NCBI RefSeq assembly: GCF_022700675.1
Contig: NZ_CP062182.1
Span: 2,170,001-2,234,000 of the forward strand
DNA: 64,000 bases
Direction: 5' to 3'
Source: Acinetobacter sp. ASP199
GTDB lineage: Bacteria > Pseudomonadota > Gammaproteobacteria > Pseudomonadales > Moraxellaceae
Positions within the stretch are counted from its first letter, which is position 1; every line of letters starts with the position of its first letter. Shown here one piece after another: positions 1 to 8,330 of the stretch. Both the position numbers and the translations under genes were made by a program. The notes under the pieces were generated by a model. The model did no database searches. It was not told the DNA's origin and saw nothing but the letters and a program-made list of their open reading frames with translations.

Positions 1-51
1 TAAATTGAACGAAACAGTTCATTTTTTATCCAGGATGCTTATGTTTTGGAC

Positions 52-96
52 TTTTCCACAGTTGTCCACAAAACCTGTGGATAACTTTGTGGATTT
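52..96. other. cluster of DnaA-box-like 9-mers
   Basis: Four 9-mers resembling the DnaA box (TTATCCACA) lie within 45 bp: TTTTCCACA at 52-60, TTGTCCACA at 62-70, TGTGGATAA (exact box on the minus strand) at 76-84 and TGTGGATTT at 88-96. Two point each way. AT-rich DNA follows at about 140-260. No dnaA, dnaN or rpmH gene is next to it, so this is not evidently oriC. It may be a DnaA regulatory or titration site, or chance. The motif matches are seen; the role is inferred. Confidence 0.5.
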
Positions 97-375
97 AAAA
101 TGACTTGACAGCTTTATCGTCCCCAAAAATAAGGGTTCTATTTAAATTGATCATTTTTTAACCAATTTATTTTTCATTTAAAATCAATGCCTTGAGCGTG
201 TCAAGAACGTCATATTAAAAAAAAATAAATATTTTTTTTGGTTAGTTCTTCAACATTAGGGACTTGCATTTACAAACTTGTTTATAAATGTGTCGCTCAT
301 CACTTTTCATTCGAGTAAATTTTGTTAAACTCTGTAGTAAGTTTTGGGGACAAATGTTCAATACATATACTTATA

Positions 376-1239
376 ATGAAGAAAAATTTGTGGTTTAAGG
401 GGACTTCGGTACTAAGTTGTCTTTATATTTTGATGGGAACTGCTGCTTTTTCGCATGCAGGTCAGACGATCTATCAAATGAAAGATAGCAATGGTGTCAC
501 CCTGCTGACGAATAATAAAAGTCGCTACAGCAATCTAAAAGTAGAAAAAAAGACCTATTACCCGGACAGTAACATTCATAGCTATAGCAACTGGGGCTCA
601 AGTGAAGCTTCGGTGTTGCCGAGCTATAGCAAAAACAAGAATGCCTTTGATTCGATTATTCGTGAGGCTGCACAAAAGCATGGTATTTCTGAAGGTCTGA
701 TCAAGGCAGTCATGCATACCGAATCCGGCTTTAATGTAAATGCCCGCTCACCAGTCGGTGCACAGGGTCTGATGCAGCTGATGCCAGCCACCGCACGCCG
801 CTTTAATGTTTCCAATGCTTATGATCCGTATCAAAACATTATGGCAGGTGCCAAATATCTAGCCTGGTTAATGAAACGCTTTAATGGCAATACCTCTTTA
901 GCACTGGCAGGTTATAATGCCGGTGAAGGCAATGTCAGCAAATATGGTGGCATCCCGCCTTTCCGTGAGACACAAGACTATGTACGTCGGGTGACCAGCC
1001 GCTATCACAATCTATATTCGAGTGGCGTTAATCTGACCGCCGCTGCGGCACCGGTTGAAACAGCCAAGATTCTGGCCAGCTCTGCCAATTATAATGCGTC
1101 GGCAGCACCTACTCTAAAAGCCAACAACTATCAGCGTCAGATCATTGCCAATGCAGATGGCAGCTTCACTGATGCGCCTGCTGGTTCTTATGCCACCGCA
1201 CATGCCACCGCATCTGCCAGAATATATATCAACGATTAA
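376..1239 (+). CDS. lytic transglycosylase, SLT domain
   Basis: Periplasmic lytic transglycosylase that would cleave the MurNAc-GlcNAc bond of peptidoglycan. From the ATG at 376 the protein is 287 aa with a signal peptide (MKKNLWFKG, then a hydrophobic stretch ending near AFSHA). The N-terminal part resembles the short DUF4124-like segment seen in such proteins. The SLT (goose-lysozyme-like) domain spans about residues 90-200, with the catalytic Glu at about 116 in HTESGFN, then GAQGLMQLMPATA and AGYNAGEGNV. The C-terminal tail is Ala/Thr-rich and looks disordered. An in-frame TTG at 322 is possible but has no signal-peptide logic, so ATG 376 is preferred. A 14-codon ORF (ATG 354, stop 398) overlaps the start out of frame. 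Confidence 0.9.
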   Translation: MKKNLWFKGTSVLSCLYILMGTAAFSHAGQTIYQMKDSNGVTLLTNNKSRYSNLKVEKKTYYPDSNIHSYSNWGSSEASVLPSYSKNKNAFDSIIREAAQKHGISEGLIKAVMHTESGFNVNARSPVGAQGLMQLMPATARRFNVSNAYDPYQNIMAGAKYLAWLMKRFNGNTSLALAGYNAGEGNVSKYGGIPPFRETQDYVRRVTSRYHNLYSSGVNLTAAAAPVETAKILASSANYNASAAPTLKANNYQRQIIANADGSFTDAPAGSYATAHATASARIYIND

Positions 1240-1322
1240 ATACCCCTTCTCTCCATCATTCATCCTAATTTTTTGCGGATCATGGTGAGAGGGTAAATTC
1301 TGAGTAATTTACTATTTTTTTT

Positions 1323-1351
1323 CTTGAAATCTGAGTCATTTCACCTCATAT
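1323..1351 (+). promoter_or_regulatory. sigma-32-like heat-shock promoter of htpX
   Basis: CTTGAAA at 1323-1329, a 14-nt spacer, then CCTCATAT at 1344-1351. The RpoH consensus is CTTGAAA, 11-16 nt, CCCCATnT, so only one core base differs. It sits about 60 bp before htpX, a known heat-shock gene in other gammaproteobacteria. The match is seen; use by RpoH is inferred. Confidence 0.6.
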
Positions 1352-1411
1352 TGAGGGTAATGATTGTAATTTGCTAATCAGATTATTTTTCTATAATAAG
1401 AGGATTTCTCA

Positions 1412-2317
1412 ATGATGCGGATTGGTTTGTTTTTGCTAACCAACCTCGCGGTACTGGTTGTAGCTGGCATTATCTTGTCACTCTTCGGTGTCGGTAGTTA
1501 CCATGGCGCGGGTGGCTTGAATCTAGGCAACCTGCTAGTGATCTGTTTTGTGTTCGGTATGGTGGGTTCTTTAATCTCACTGTTCATGTCTAAATGGATG
1601 GCGAAGAAAACTACTGGTACTGAACTGATTGATCCGAATGCTCCTCGTAACCAGGCAGAAGCATGGTTATTGCAGGAAGTAGCACAGCTATCTCAGCGCG
1701 CTGGTATTAAAATGCCAGAAGTGGGTATTTTCCCATCTTACCAGTCAAATGCTTTCGCGACCGGCTGGAACAAAAACGATGCGCTGGTGTCTGTCTCTAC
1801 AGGCTTGCTAGAACGCATGAACAAAGATGAGCTACGTGCAGTACTTGCCCATGAAATTGGTCACGTTGCCAATGGTGACATGGTCACACTTGCTCTGATT
1901 CAGGGTGTAGTCAACGCCTTCGTGATGTTCTTTGCCCGTGTTGCGGGTGATTTCATCGACCGTAATGTATTCGGTCGTGAAGATGGTGAAGCACCAGGAA
2001 TTGCATTCTTCGTGATTACTATTGTGCTTGATATCGTATTCGGTATCCTGGCATCTGCCATCGTGATGTGGTTCTCGCGTCATCGTGAATACCGTGCTGA
2101 TGAAGCTGGTGCACGTTTAGCGGGTAAACAGGCCATGATTTCTGCGCTATTACGCTTACAGGCCGAATCTGAAATGCCAGATGCCATGCCGAAAGAAATG
2201 AAAGCCTTTGCAATTTCGGCAGGTCAAGAACAAGGTTTCAGCCTGGCTGCATTGTTCCAGACTCACCCAACGATTGAACAACGTGTAGCCGCTTTGCATC
2301 AGCTTGATTGTCCTTAA
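1412..2317 (+). CDS. htpX: membrane zinc metalloprotease HtpX
   Basis: HtpX, an M48-family inner-membrane protease for quality control of membrane proteins. It is 301 aa, close to the usual 290-300. Two N-terminal membrane segments (about 4-27 and 38-60) precede the zinc site HEIGH at 147-151. Two more hydrophobic segments follow (about 157-180 and 193-218), then the EYRADEAGA motif that supplies the third zinc ligand. The start [11 protein letters not shown] matches the family, with AAGAGGA upstream. A sigma-32-like promoter lies ahead and a terminator directly follows, so it looks monocistronic and heat-inducible. Confidence 0.97.
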   Translation: MMRIGLFLLTNLAVLVVAGIILSLFGVGSYHGAGGLNLGNLLVICFVFGMVGSLISLFMSKWMAKKTTGTELIDPNAPRNQAEAWLLQEVAQLSQRAGIKMPEVGIFPSYQSNAFATGWNKNDALVSVSTGLLERMNKDELRAVLAHEIGHVANGDMVTLALIQGVVNAFVMFFARVAGDFIDRNVFGREDGEAPGIAFFVITIVLDIVFGILASAIVMWFSRHREYRADEAGARLAGKQAMISALLRLQAESEMPDAMPKEMKAFAISAGQEQGFSLAALFQTHPTIEQRVAALHQLDCP

Positions 2318-2340
2318 TCTACTGAGCACAACGCTATACC

Positions 2341-2370
2341 GAAAAGCCTCCTGATGGAGGCTTTTCTTTT
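2341..2370 (+). terminator. terminator after htpX
   Basis: GAAAAGCCTCC, loop TGAT, GGAGGCTTTTC, followed by TTTT. It lies just after the htpX stop and just before the 3' end of the opposing DUF4112 gene, so it could serve both strands. Confidence 0.85.
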
Positions 2371-2386
2371 ATCTATACTTCTGTGT

Positions 2387-2980
2387 TTAAACGGCTTGAG
2401 TGATCCACTGATACAGGGCCATTCCACCCCAGCCTATTGCCAGTACAAACACAATCAGGAAGATGGTGCCCAGAATATCCGGGATATGAATCCAGATCCA
2501 GGCAACCACAGGATTGCGCCAGAATGCAGACTGCTGCTGTTTTTGTTCCAGTTTTTCATGCAGAAAAGGATGTACTACATGCCGGTCAGTGTGGATCTGA
2601 TATTCCTCACGGATATGCTCATGCACAATATCCAGGGCCTTACGACTCGGACGGATAAAAATATCGAAGATAGTTCCAGCCACGGGAATAAAACCGACTA
2701 CGGCGTCCATGGCTGCCAGTTTGATGACCGGATTCAGTTTGGACTGTGGCACTCCGATCTGACGGGCCTTATAAATGGCATAGCAGGTCAAGGCAAAACC
2801 GGCCAAATCTCCTGCCACAGGTACGGTACTTAGTGCAGCATCAGCACCAACGCCCTGCTTGGTAAAAGGAATCCGGACTACGGAGTCCATCATATTGGCA
2901 AACTTGGCCAGATCACGTTCCAGGCGAATGACTTCCTGTTGTGTCAATTTTGCTGAGTTGCTATTGTCTGTCTCAATCAT
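2387..2980 (-). CDS. DUF4112 membrane protein
   Basis: A 197-aa protein of the DUF4112 family, recognised from residues about 18-120: an N-terminal helix (RLERDLAKFANMMDS), IPFTKQGVGADA, then two hydrophobic hairpins around STVPVAGDLAG and VVGFIPVAGTIFD. The paired PVAG motifs are typical. A C-terminal transmembrane helix lies at about 170-190. The biochemical function of the family is not known. It faces htpX tail to tail and is separated from mgtE by about 80 bp on the same strand, so it may be read with mgtE. Confidence 0.85.
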   Translation of the reverse strand: MIETDNSNSAKLTQQEVIRLERDLAKFANMMDSVVRIPFTKQGVGADAALSTVPVAGDLAGFALTCYAIYKARQIGVPQSKLNPVIKLAAMDAVVGFIPVAGTIFDIFIRPSRKALDIVHEHIREEYQIHTDRHVVHPFLHEKLEQKQQQSAFWRNPVVAWIWIHIPDILGTIFLIVFVLAIGWGGMALYQWITQAV

Positions 2981-3059
2981 CGGAACAACCCGTTTATAAT
3001 TCTCTAATGATTCAGCCTAACCCAATTTCTTGTCAAGAATATAGCGTAATTTTATTAAC

Positions 3060-4388
3060 TTAAAACAAAAGTCTGGATGCCACGAACAAATACACCACCA
3101 CGCCACTGGCATCACAGATCGATGTCACCAATGGCGCTGAAGCACTGGCAGGATCCAGTTTCAGTTTATTCAAAATAAATGGCAGGCTCATGCCAATCAG
3201 ACAACCAAGCAAGACAATTCCGGTCATACTGATGGCAAGTACTACGGCAACCATCAGATCACCGCGGATATAACCCAGAATCGAAACGGCGCAGGCCATG
3301 GTTAAACCGAGACACAGCGCGACCAGAGATTCGCGTCCAATCAAGTGAAACCAGTCCTTAAACCGCACATCTCCAGTTGCCAATGCGCGAACCATCAAAG
3401 TCGACGACTGCGAACCGGCATTCCCGCCACTTCCCACCAGTAGCGGCAGGAAAAACACCAATACGATATGTTCCGCAATGATGTCCTCATATTTGGCAAT
3501 CCCAAAACTGGATAGCAAACTGCCAAACACCAGCAGTACCAGCCAGAACACCCGCTTTTTATACAGCGATAAAATCGGGGCAGTTTTAATACTGTGTTGA
3601 TCCAGTGGAGCTACCGCACCTGCTTTCAGGAAGTCTTCTGTGCTCTCCGCCTCGGCAATATCCATGGCATCGTCATAAGTCACAATTCCGACCAGCTTTT
3701 GAGAAGCATCGACGATCGGCAAGGCAATAAAGTCATAATAAGCCAGAGTACGTGCAATCTCTTCTTGATCTTCATCTACCGTGCCATAAATCACATCTTT
3801 CGTCATGACTTCGGCAATGGTGGCAGTAGGCGTTGCCTGAATAATTTGACGTAAAGAAATTACCCCCAGAAGATGTTGCTGTGCATCTACAATATAAATC
3901 AGATACAGCGTGTCATGATTTCCAGCGATATCACGTAGCGTTTCAATCGCCTCATTCATGTTGAGTTCAGGAGGCAGCGTCAAATAGTCTGAACTCATTA
4001 GCGCACCGGCAGTTTCTTCCGGATAGGCATGTAGTGCTTTCAATACCTGACATGACTGCGCTGAAAGCTTACTCAACAATTGTTGCTGCACAGAAAGAGG
4101 TAGCTGCTTATACAGGTCGATAAAGTCATCCGAATGCATTGCATCCAGTAAAGTCACCAGTTCGTCAAGGGAAAATGAGGCTGTCAGCTGAAGCTGCTGA
4201 TGCAAAGGCAAGTATTCAAAGACTTCTGCCGGGCGTTGCAGCTGCTCAAAGTGGTGCTGTCGTTCTGCTTGTTTCAGTTCGGCTAATAGCCTTGCCTGAT
4301 CGGCAATATTCAATTGTGCCAGTTGCTGATCTGCATCTACCTGATGCAATTTTAATAATTCCCGTACCCGTTCAACTTGCTGATCCAT
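3060..4388 (-). CDS. mgtE: magnesium transporter MgtE
   Basis: MgtE-family Mg2+ channel in the inner membrane, 442 aa, about the family norm. The order is a helical MgtE_N domain (about 25-125), two CBS domains (about 130-255, with GVISLRQI and GIVTYDDAMDIAEAE), a connecting helix, and a five-helix membrane domain (about 275-440) containing PLLVGSGGNAGSQSSTLMVRALA, the conserved pore-region signature. In known MgtE proteins the N and CBS domains sense cytosolic Mg2+ and gate the pore. No Mg2+ riboswitch is recognisable upstream. It lies downstream of, and co-oriented with, the RND permease gene. Confidence 0.95.
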   Translation of the reverse strand: MDQQVERVRELLKLHQVDADQQLAQLNIADQARLLAELKQAERQHHFEQLQRPAEVFEYLPLHQQLQLTASFSLDELVTLLDAMHSDDFIDLYKQLPLSVQQQLLSKLSAQSCQVLKALHAYPEETAGALMSSDYLTLPPELNMNEAIETLRDIAGNHDTLYLIYIVDAQQHLLGVISLRQIIQATPTATIAEVMTKDVIYGTVDEDQEEIARTLAYYDFIALPIVDASQKLVGIVTYDDAMDIAEAESTEDFLKAGAVAPLDQHSIKTAPILSLYKKRVFWLVLLVFGSLLSSFGIAKYEDIIAEHIVLVFFLPLLVGSGGNAGSQSSTLMVRALATGDVRFKDWFHLIGRESLVALCLGLTMACAVSILGYIRGDLMVAVVLAISMTGIVLLGCLIGMSLPFILNKLKLDPASASAPLVTSICDASGVVVYLFVASRLLF

Positions 4389-4514
4389 CTGCGCGCTGCT
4401 GCCCTCTTGTTATCATGTATTTTTATATTCTAATTTGATTCACCATGCCTCAGCTGAGTGAAGCATGGCCTTAATTCATTTGATTTTTATATTTAAAGTT
4501 AAATGATTCACATC

Positions 4515-7500
4515 TTAATTCAGTTCCTGCTTTTTCTTTTGAAACAGGCTACGGATCATCACATACATAAATGGAATAAAAATCAGCACTAGCACTGTTC
4601 CAAAGATCACCCCACCCAATACACTCACGCCAATTTCCTGACGGCTGACTGCTCCGGCACCAAAGGCAAAAACCAGTGGCAGAATCCCGGCGCCAAAGGC
4701 CAAAGAGGTCATCAAAATTGGGCGTAGACGCAAGCTTGCACCTTCCAATGCTGCCGCGATCACGGATTTACCATGCTGCTCTGCCAATGCTGCAAATTCG
4801 ACAATCAGAATCGCATTCTTACAAGATAAACCAATCGTCGTCAGCAAGGCGATCTGGAAATAAATATCATTAGGGAAACCCGTGAAATAGCTAAAGATGA
4901 TATTCCCGCCGATACCCAGTGGAATTGCGGACATGACCGCAGTCGGAATCGTCCAGCTTTCATACAATGCAGCCAGACACAGGAAAATAAAACCAATGGA
5001 AATGGTATATAGCCAGATCGCCTGATTACTGGATTGTTTTTCTTCAAAAGACAATCCACTCCAGGTCACATCAATACCCTTTTGATCCGCAACGAGTGCT
5101 TCTACATCCTGCATCGCTTCACCGGTGCTGGTATCTTTGGTCACATCGGCTTCCATTTGTAGCGCGGTATAGCCCATGAAGCGATTTACCACTTCCGGGC
5201 CGCCACTCCAGTCGACTGTTGAGAAGTTACTAAATGGCACCATCTGATTCTGGTCATTACGCACATGCCACATTGCCAGATCTTCAGGTTTGGAACGGAA
5301 TTCGGCATCACCCTGCATCATTACTCGTTTAATCCGACCATGGTCAATGAAGTCATTCACATAGTTACCGCCCCACGCGGCTGAAAGCGTACTGTTGATC
5401 GCTGATTGGGTTAGACCATTGGCCATGGCCTGTTTCTGGTCAATATTAACCTTGAGTTCAGCCTTTTCAGGATTGGAGCGCTTACCCAGATTTTCAAAAG
5501 TTGAATATTCCTTGGTTCGTTCTTCTAGTTCTTTAAACTGCTGTTCCAGATATTGTCGGCCATTACCTTCTACATCGCGGATCCAGAAATCTAATCCATC
5601 AGTTTGCCCCAGACCACTGACTGAAGCCGGCATATTGATATTAACCTGTGCATCTTTAAAACCCCGGAAATGCTTTAACGCACGTTCACGAATGGCTTGT
5701 GCCGTATTTTCCTCACCCGGACGATCATCCCAATGTTTGAGTGCGACAAAGCCAGTCGCCAGGTTCTGACCGGTACCTGAGAAGTTACGGCCATAACGCA
5801 TCATCACTAGATTAATATTGTCTTTTTCCTGCTCTAGGAAATATTCACGAATCTTTTCCCCAGTAGCAACGGTATTTTTCAGTGGCGCACCTTCCTGCAA
5901 GCGTACCTGAATACTCAGCGTCCCCTGGTCCTCACTCGGTAGGAAACTGGTAGGTAAGGCTTTATAGAACAGGCCAAATACCCCAATTAAGCCAACAAAT
6001 AAGATTAAGCAGACTGCTTTATGTTGCAAGGTGACTTGAGACAGTTTCAAATAACGCTGTTTAATATTCTCTAGCTTATGGTTAAACCATTGGGCCCAGC
6101 GAGCTGGATTCGGATTCGATTTGAGAATCAAGGCACACAATGCTGGTGTCAGGATGAGAGCCACCATCAATGATAATGACATGGCTGCAACCAGCGTGAT
6201 CGAAAACTGGCGGTAAATGACTCCGGTGGAGCCACCAAAAAATGCCATGGGGATAAATACTGCTGTCAGCACCAGCGTAATCCCGACCAGTGCCCCGCTA
6301 ATTTCCTGCATCGATTCCAGCGCTGCTTCTTTGGCAGTTAGCTGTTTTTCATGCATTAAACGCTCGACGTTTTCGACCACCACAATCGCATCATCGACCA
6401 GCAAACCAATAGCTAATACCAAAGCGAATAGGGTTAAGGTATTAATACTCATGCCAATCACATACAGGATCGCCATGGTACCGAGCAGAACCACCGGCAC
6501 CGTCACTGCTGGAATCAGGGTCGCACGCCAGTTTTGCAGGAAGATAAACATCACCACAATCACCAGAATAATCGCTTCAATCAGTGTTTTAACCACTTCC
6601 TTAATCGATTCCTGAACGAATGGTGTGTTATCACGTGGATAGGCAATCTTATAGCCATCGGGCAATTGATTAGATAGACGTGCAATTTCAGCTTTGATCC
6701 GTTGTGAAGTTGCGATGGCATTGGCACCGGAAGCCAGCGAGATTGCGAGACCGACAGATGCATAGCCATTATTGGTACTATAAGACTGATAATTTTCCGC
6801 ACCGAGTTCGACACGCGCCACATCTTTTAAATAGATAAAGCTGCCATCCCGGGCAGACTTCACAATAATATTTTCAAATTCTTCTACGGTTCTAAGTCGT
6901 GTCCCTGAAGTTACTTTAGCATTTAGGTATTGATCATCGACTGTAGGCAGATCGCCTACTGCCCCAGCTGCGACCTGAGTATTCTGTGCTTCAATCGAGG
7001 CACGCACATCGCTTGGCATCAGGTTGTACTGTTTCAGCTTCAGCGGATTCAGCCAGATGCGCATGGCATATTGCGAGCCAAATACATCGACTTCACCAAT
7101 ACCTTCAATCCGGGAGATGTCCTGCTCCAGATGGGTCATCAGATAATCTGACAAGGCGATATTGTCACTGCGCCCAGATTCATCGTATAGGCTGATCACC
7201 ATATGGGTATCGCCTAGAGATTTAAAGACATTTACACCTTGTCGCTGCACATCTTCCGGTAGACGGTTCAGTACGCCATTAATGGCATTCTGTACCTGTA
7301 CCTGAGCTGTATCCGGATCAGTACCATTTTCAAAGCTGATATTGATCCGGCTACGTCCAGAGGAATCACTGCTTGAGCTAAAATATAGTAAGTGATCAAT
7401 ACCTTTAATCTGCTGTTCCAATACCTGAGTCACGCTCTCCTCTACCGTTTCGGCAGATGCCCCGGAATAGGTTGCGGATACCGTCACACGTGGTGGAGCA

Positions 7501-7616
7501 ATATCTGGATAACGTTCTACTGGTAAATTCATGACCGCAAACAATCCGATCGCCATCACTACAATGGCCAGTACGCCTGCAAAAATCGGTCGATGAATAA
7601 AAAACTTAGACAGCAT
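4515..7616 (-). CDS. RND multidrug efflux permease, AcrB/HAE1 type
   Basis: Inner-membrane proton-driven RND efflux permease of the hydrophobe/amphiphile family, 1033 aa like AcrB (1049) and AdeB/AdeJ. It shows the N-terminal helix FFIHRPIFA, a first porter/docking domain, the TM4 proton-relay pair D408-D409 in GLLVDDAIVVVENVER, FGGSTGVIYRQFS, and the second-half SCKNAILIVEFA with the conserved Lys. It differs from AdeB and AdeJ as I remember them and is probably a third paralogue. No membrane-fusion protein (AdeA/AdeI-like) or outer-membrane channel is encoded beside it: upstream is divergent dgkA and downstream is mgtE. It would have to borrow partners encoded elsewhere. Substrates are unknown, and no adjacent regulator is seen. 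Confidence 0.93.
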   Translation of the reverse strand: MLSKFFIHRPIFAGVLAIVVMAIGLFAVMNLPVERYPDIAPPRVTVSATYSGASAETVEESVTQVLEQQIKGIDHLLYFSSSSDSSGRSRINISFENGTDPDTAQVQVQNAINGVLNRLPEDVQRQGVNVFKSLGDTHMVISLYDESGRSDNIALSDYLMTHLEQDISRIEGIGEVDVFGSQYAMRIWLNPLKLKQYNLMPSDVRASIEAQNTQVAAGAVGDLPTVDDQYLNAKVTSGTRLRTVEEFENIIVKSARDGSFIYLKDVARVELGAENYQSYSTNNGYASVGLAISLASGANAIATSQRIKAEIARLSNQLPDGYKIAYPRDNTPFVQESIKEVVKTLIEAIILVIVVMFIFLQNWRATLIPAVTVPVVLLGTMAILYVIGMSINTLTLFALVLAIGLLVDDAIVVVENVERLMHEKQLTAKEAALESMQEISGALVGITLVLTAVFIPMAFFGGSTGVIYRQFSITLVAAMSLSLMVALILTPALCALILKSNPNPARWAQWFNHKLENIKQRYLKLSQVTLQHKAVCLILFVGLIGVFGLFYKALPTSFLPSEDQGTLSIQVRLQEGAPLKNTVATGEKIREYFLEQEKDNINLVMMRYGRNFSGTGQNLATGFVALKHWDDRPGEENTAQAIRERALKHFRGFKDAQVNINMPASVSGLGQTDGLDFWIRDVEGNGRQYLEQQFKELEERTKEYSTFENLGKRSNPEKAELKVNIDQKQAMANGLTQSAINSTLSAAWGGNYVNDFIDHGRIKRVMMQGDAEFRSKPEDLAMWHVRNDQNQMVPFSNFSTVDWSGGPEVVNRFMGYTALQMEADVTKDTSTGEAMQDVEALVADQKGIDVTWSGLSFEEKQSSNQAIWLYTISIGFIFLCLAALYESWTIPTAVMSAIPLGIGGNIIFSYFTGFPNDIYFQIALLTTIGLSCKNAILIVEFAALAEQHGKSVIAAALEGASLRLRPILMTSLAFGAGILPLVFAFGAGAVSRQEIGVSVLGGVIFGTVLVLIFIPFMYVMIRSLFQKKKQELN

Positions 7617-7890
7617 AGGTCTGAATCACTTTGAATTTGATGAATTTTAGGTTGAGTTTTACAACTGAATCAGCTGTATGGATATTCATTGAGATAGTAC
7701 CTAAACACAAGTCATTCTCACATAAAAATACGTACAAATATAATTCGTGAAGAAAATATGTAGGCTGAAGTAAAAGCATGAATTTGTTGAATGATCGTTT
7801 TTTACTCTCAAATGTATTTTTTTAACGTACAATAATCTTCCATATAATAAAAAATGCCTTACTGGCTCTAGTTATAATTAAAAGAAAACT

Positions 7891-8271
7891 ATGACTCAAT
7901 CTCCATTATCACCCTTTAAGGGTAAAAGCGGTTTTAAACGTATTACCAATGCCACTGGATATTCCTTATCCGGCTTTAAAGCTGCCTATCTCAACGAAGC
8001 AGCATTTCGGCAAATTGTACTGATTAATAGCATTCTCATTCCTGTCTCATTTTTCTTAGACGTGAATGCATTTGAACAAGCATTAATGATTGCTGTATGT
8101 TTACTCGCTTTGATCGTAGAACTATTTAATTCAGCGATTGAAGCTGTAGTTGATCGAATTTCTTTAGAAAGACATGAACTTTCTAAAAATGCCAAAGATA
8201 TGGGCAGTGCAGCTCAGTTTGTTGCTTTAGCAATCATCTTCTTTACTTGGACAATTATTCTTTTACATTAA
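7891..8271 (+). CDS. dgkA: diacylglycerol kinase DgkA
   Basis: Small integral-membrane diacylglycerol kinase that phosphorylates diacylglycerol to phosphatidic acid and recycles lipid from membrane-derived oligosaccharide or LPS modification. It is 126 aa, matching the E. coli size. It shows an amphipathic N-terminus (FKRITNATGYSLSGFKAAYLNEAAFRQ), three membrane helices, and the signature ELFNSAIEAVVDR with catalytic and metal-binding Glu and Asn. It is divergent from the RND permease and converges on aceA across a shared terminator. Confidence 0.95.
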   Translation: MTQSPLSPFKGKSGFKRITNATGYSLSGFKAAYLNEAAFRQIVLINSILIPVSFFLDVNAFEQALMIAVCLLALIVELFNSAIEAVVDRISLERHELSKNAKDMGSAAQFVALAIIFFTWTIILLH

Positions 8272-8286
8272 TTTAATTACAAAAAT

Positions 8287-8314
8287 AAAAAACCCTGCTT
8301 GCGCAGGGTTTTTT
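8287..8314. terminator. bidirectional terminator between dgkA and aceA
   Basis: CCCTGC, loop TTGC, GCAGGG, flanked by A-run and T-run, so it can act on both converging genes. Confidence 0.88.
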
Positions 8315-8330
8315 AGAATCGATTCAGTGC

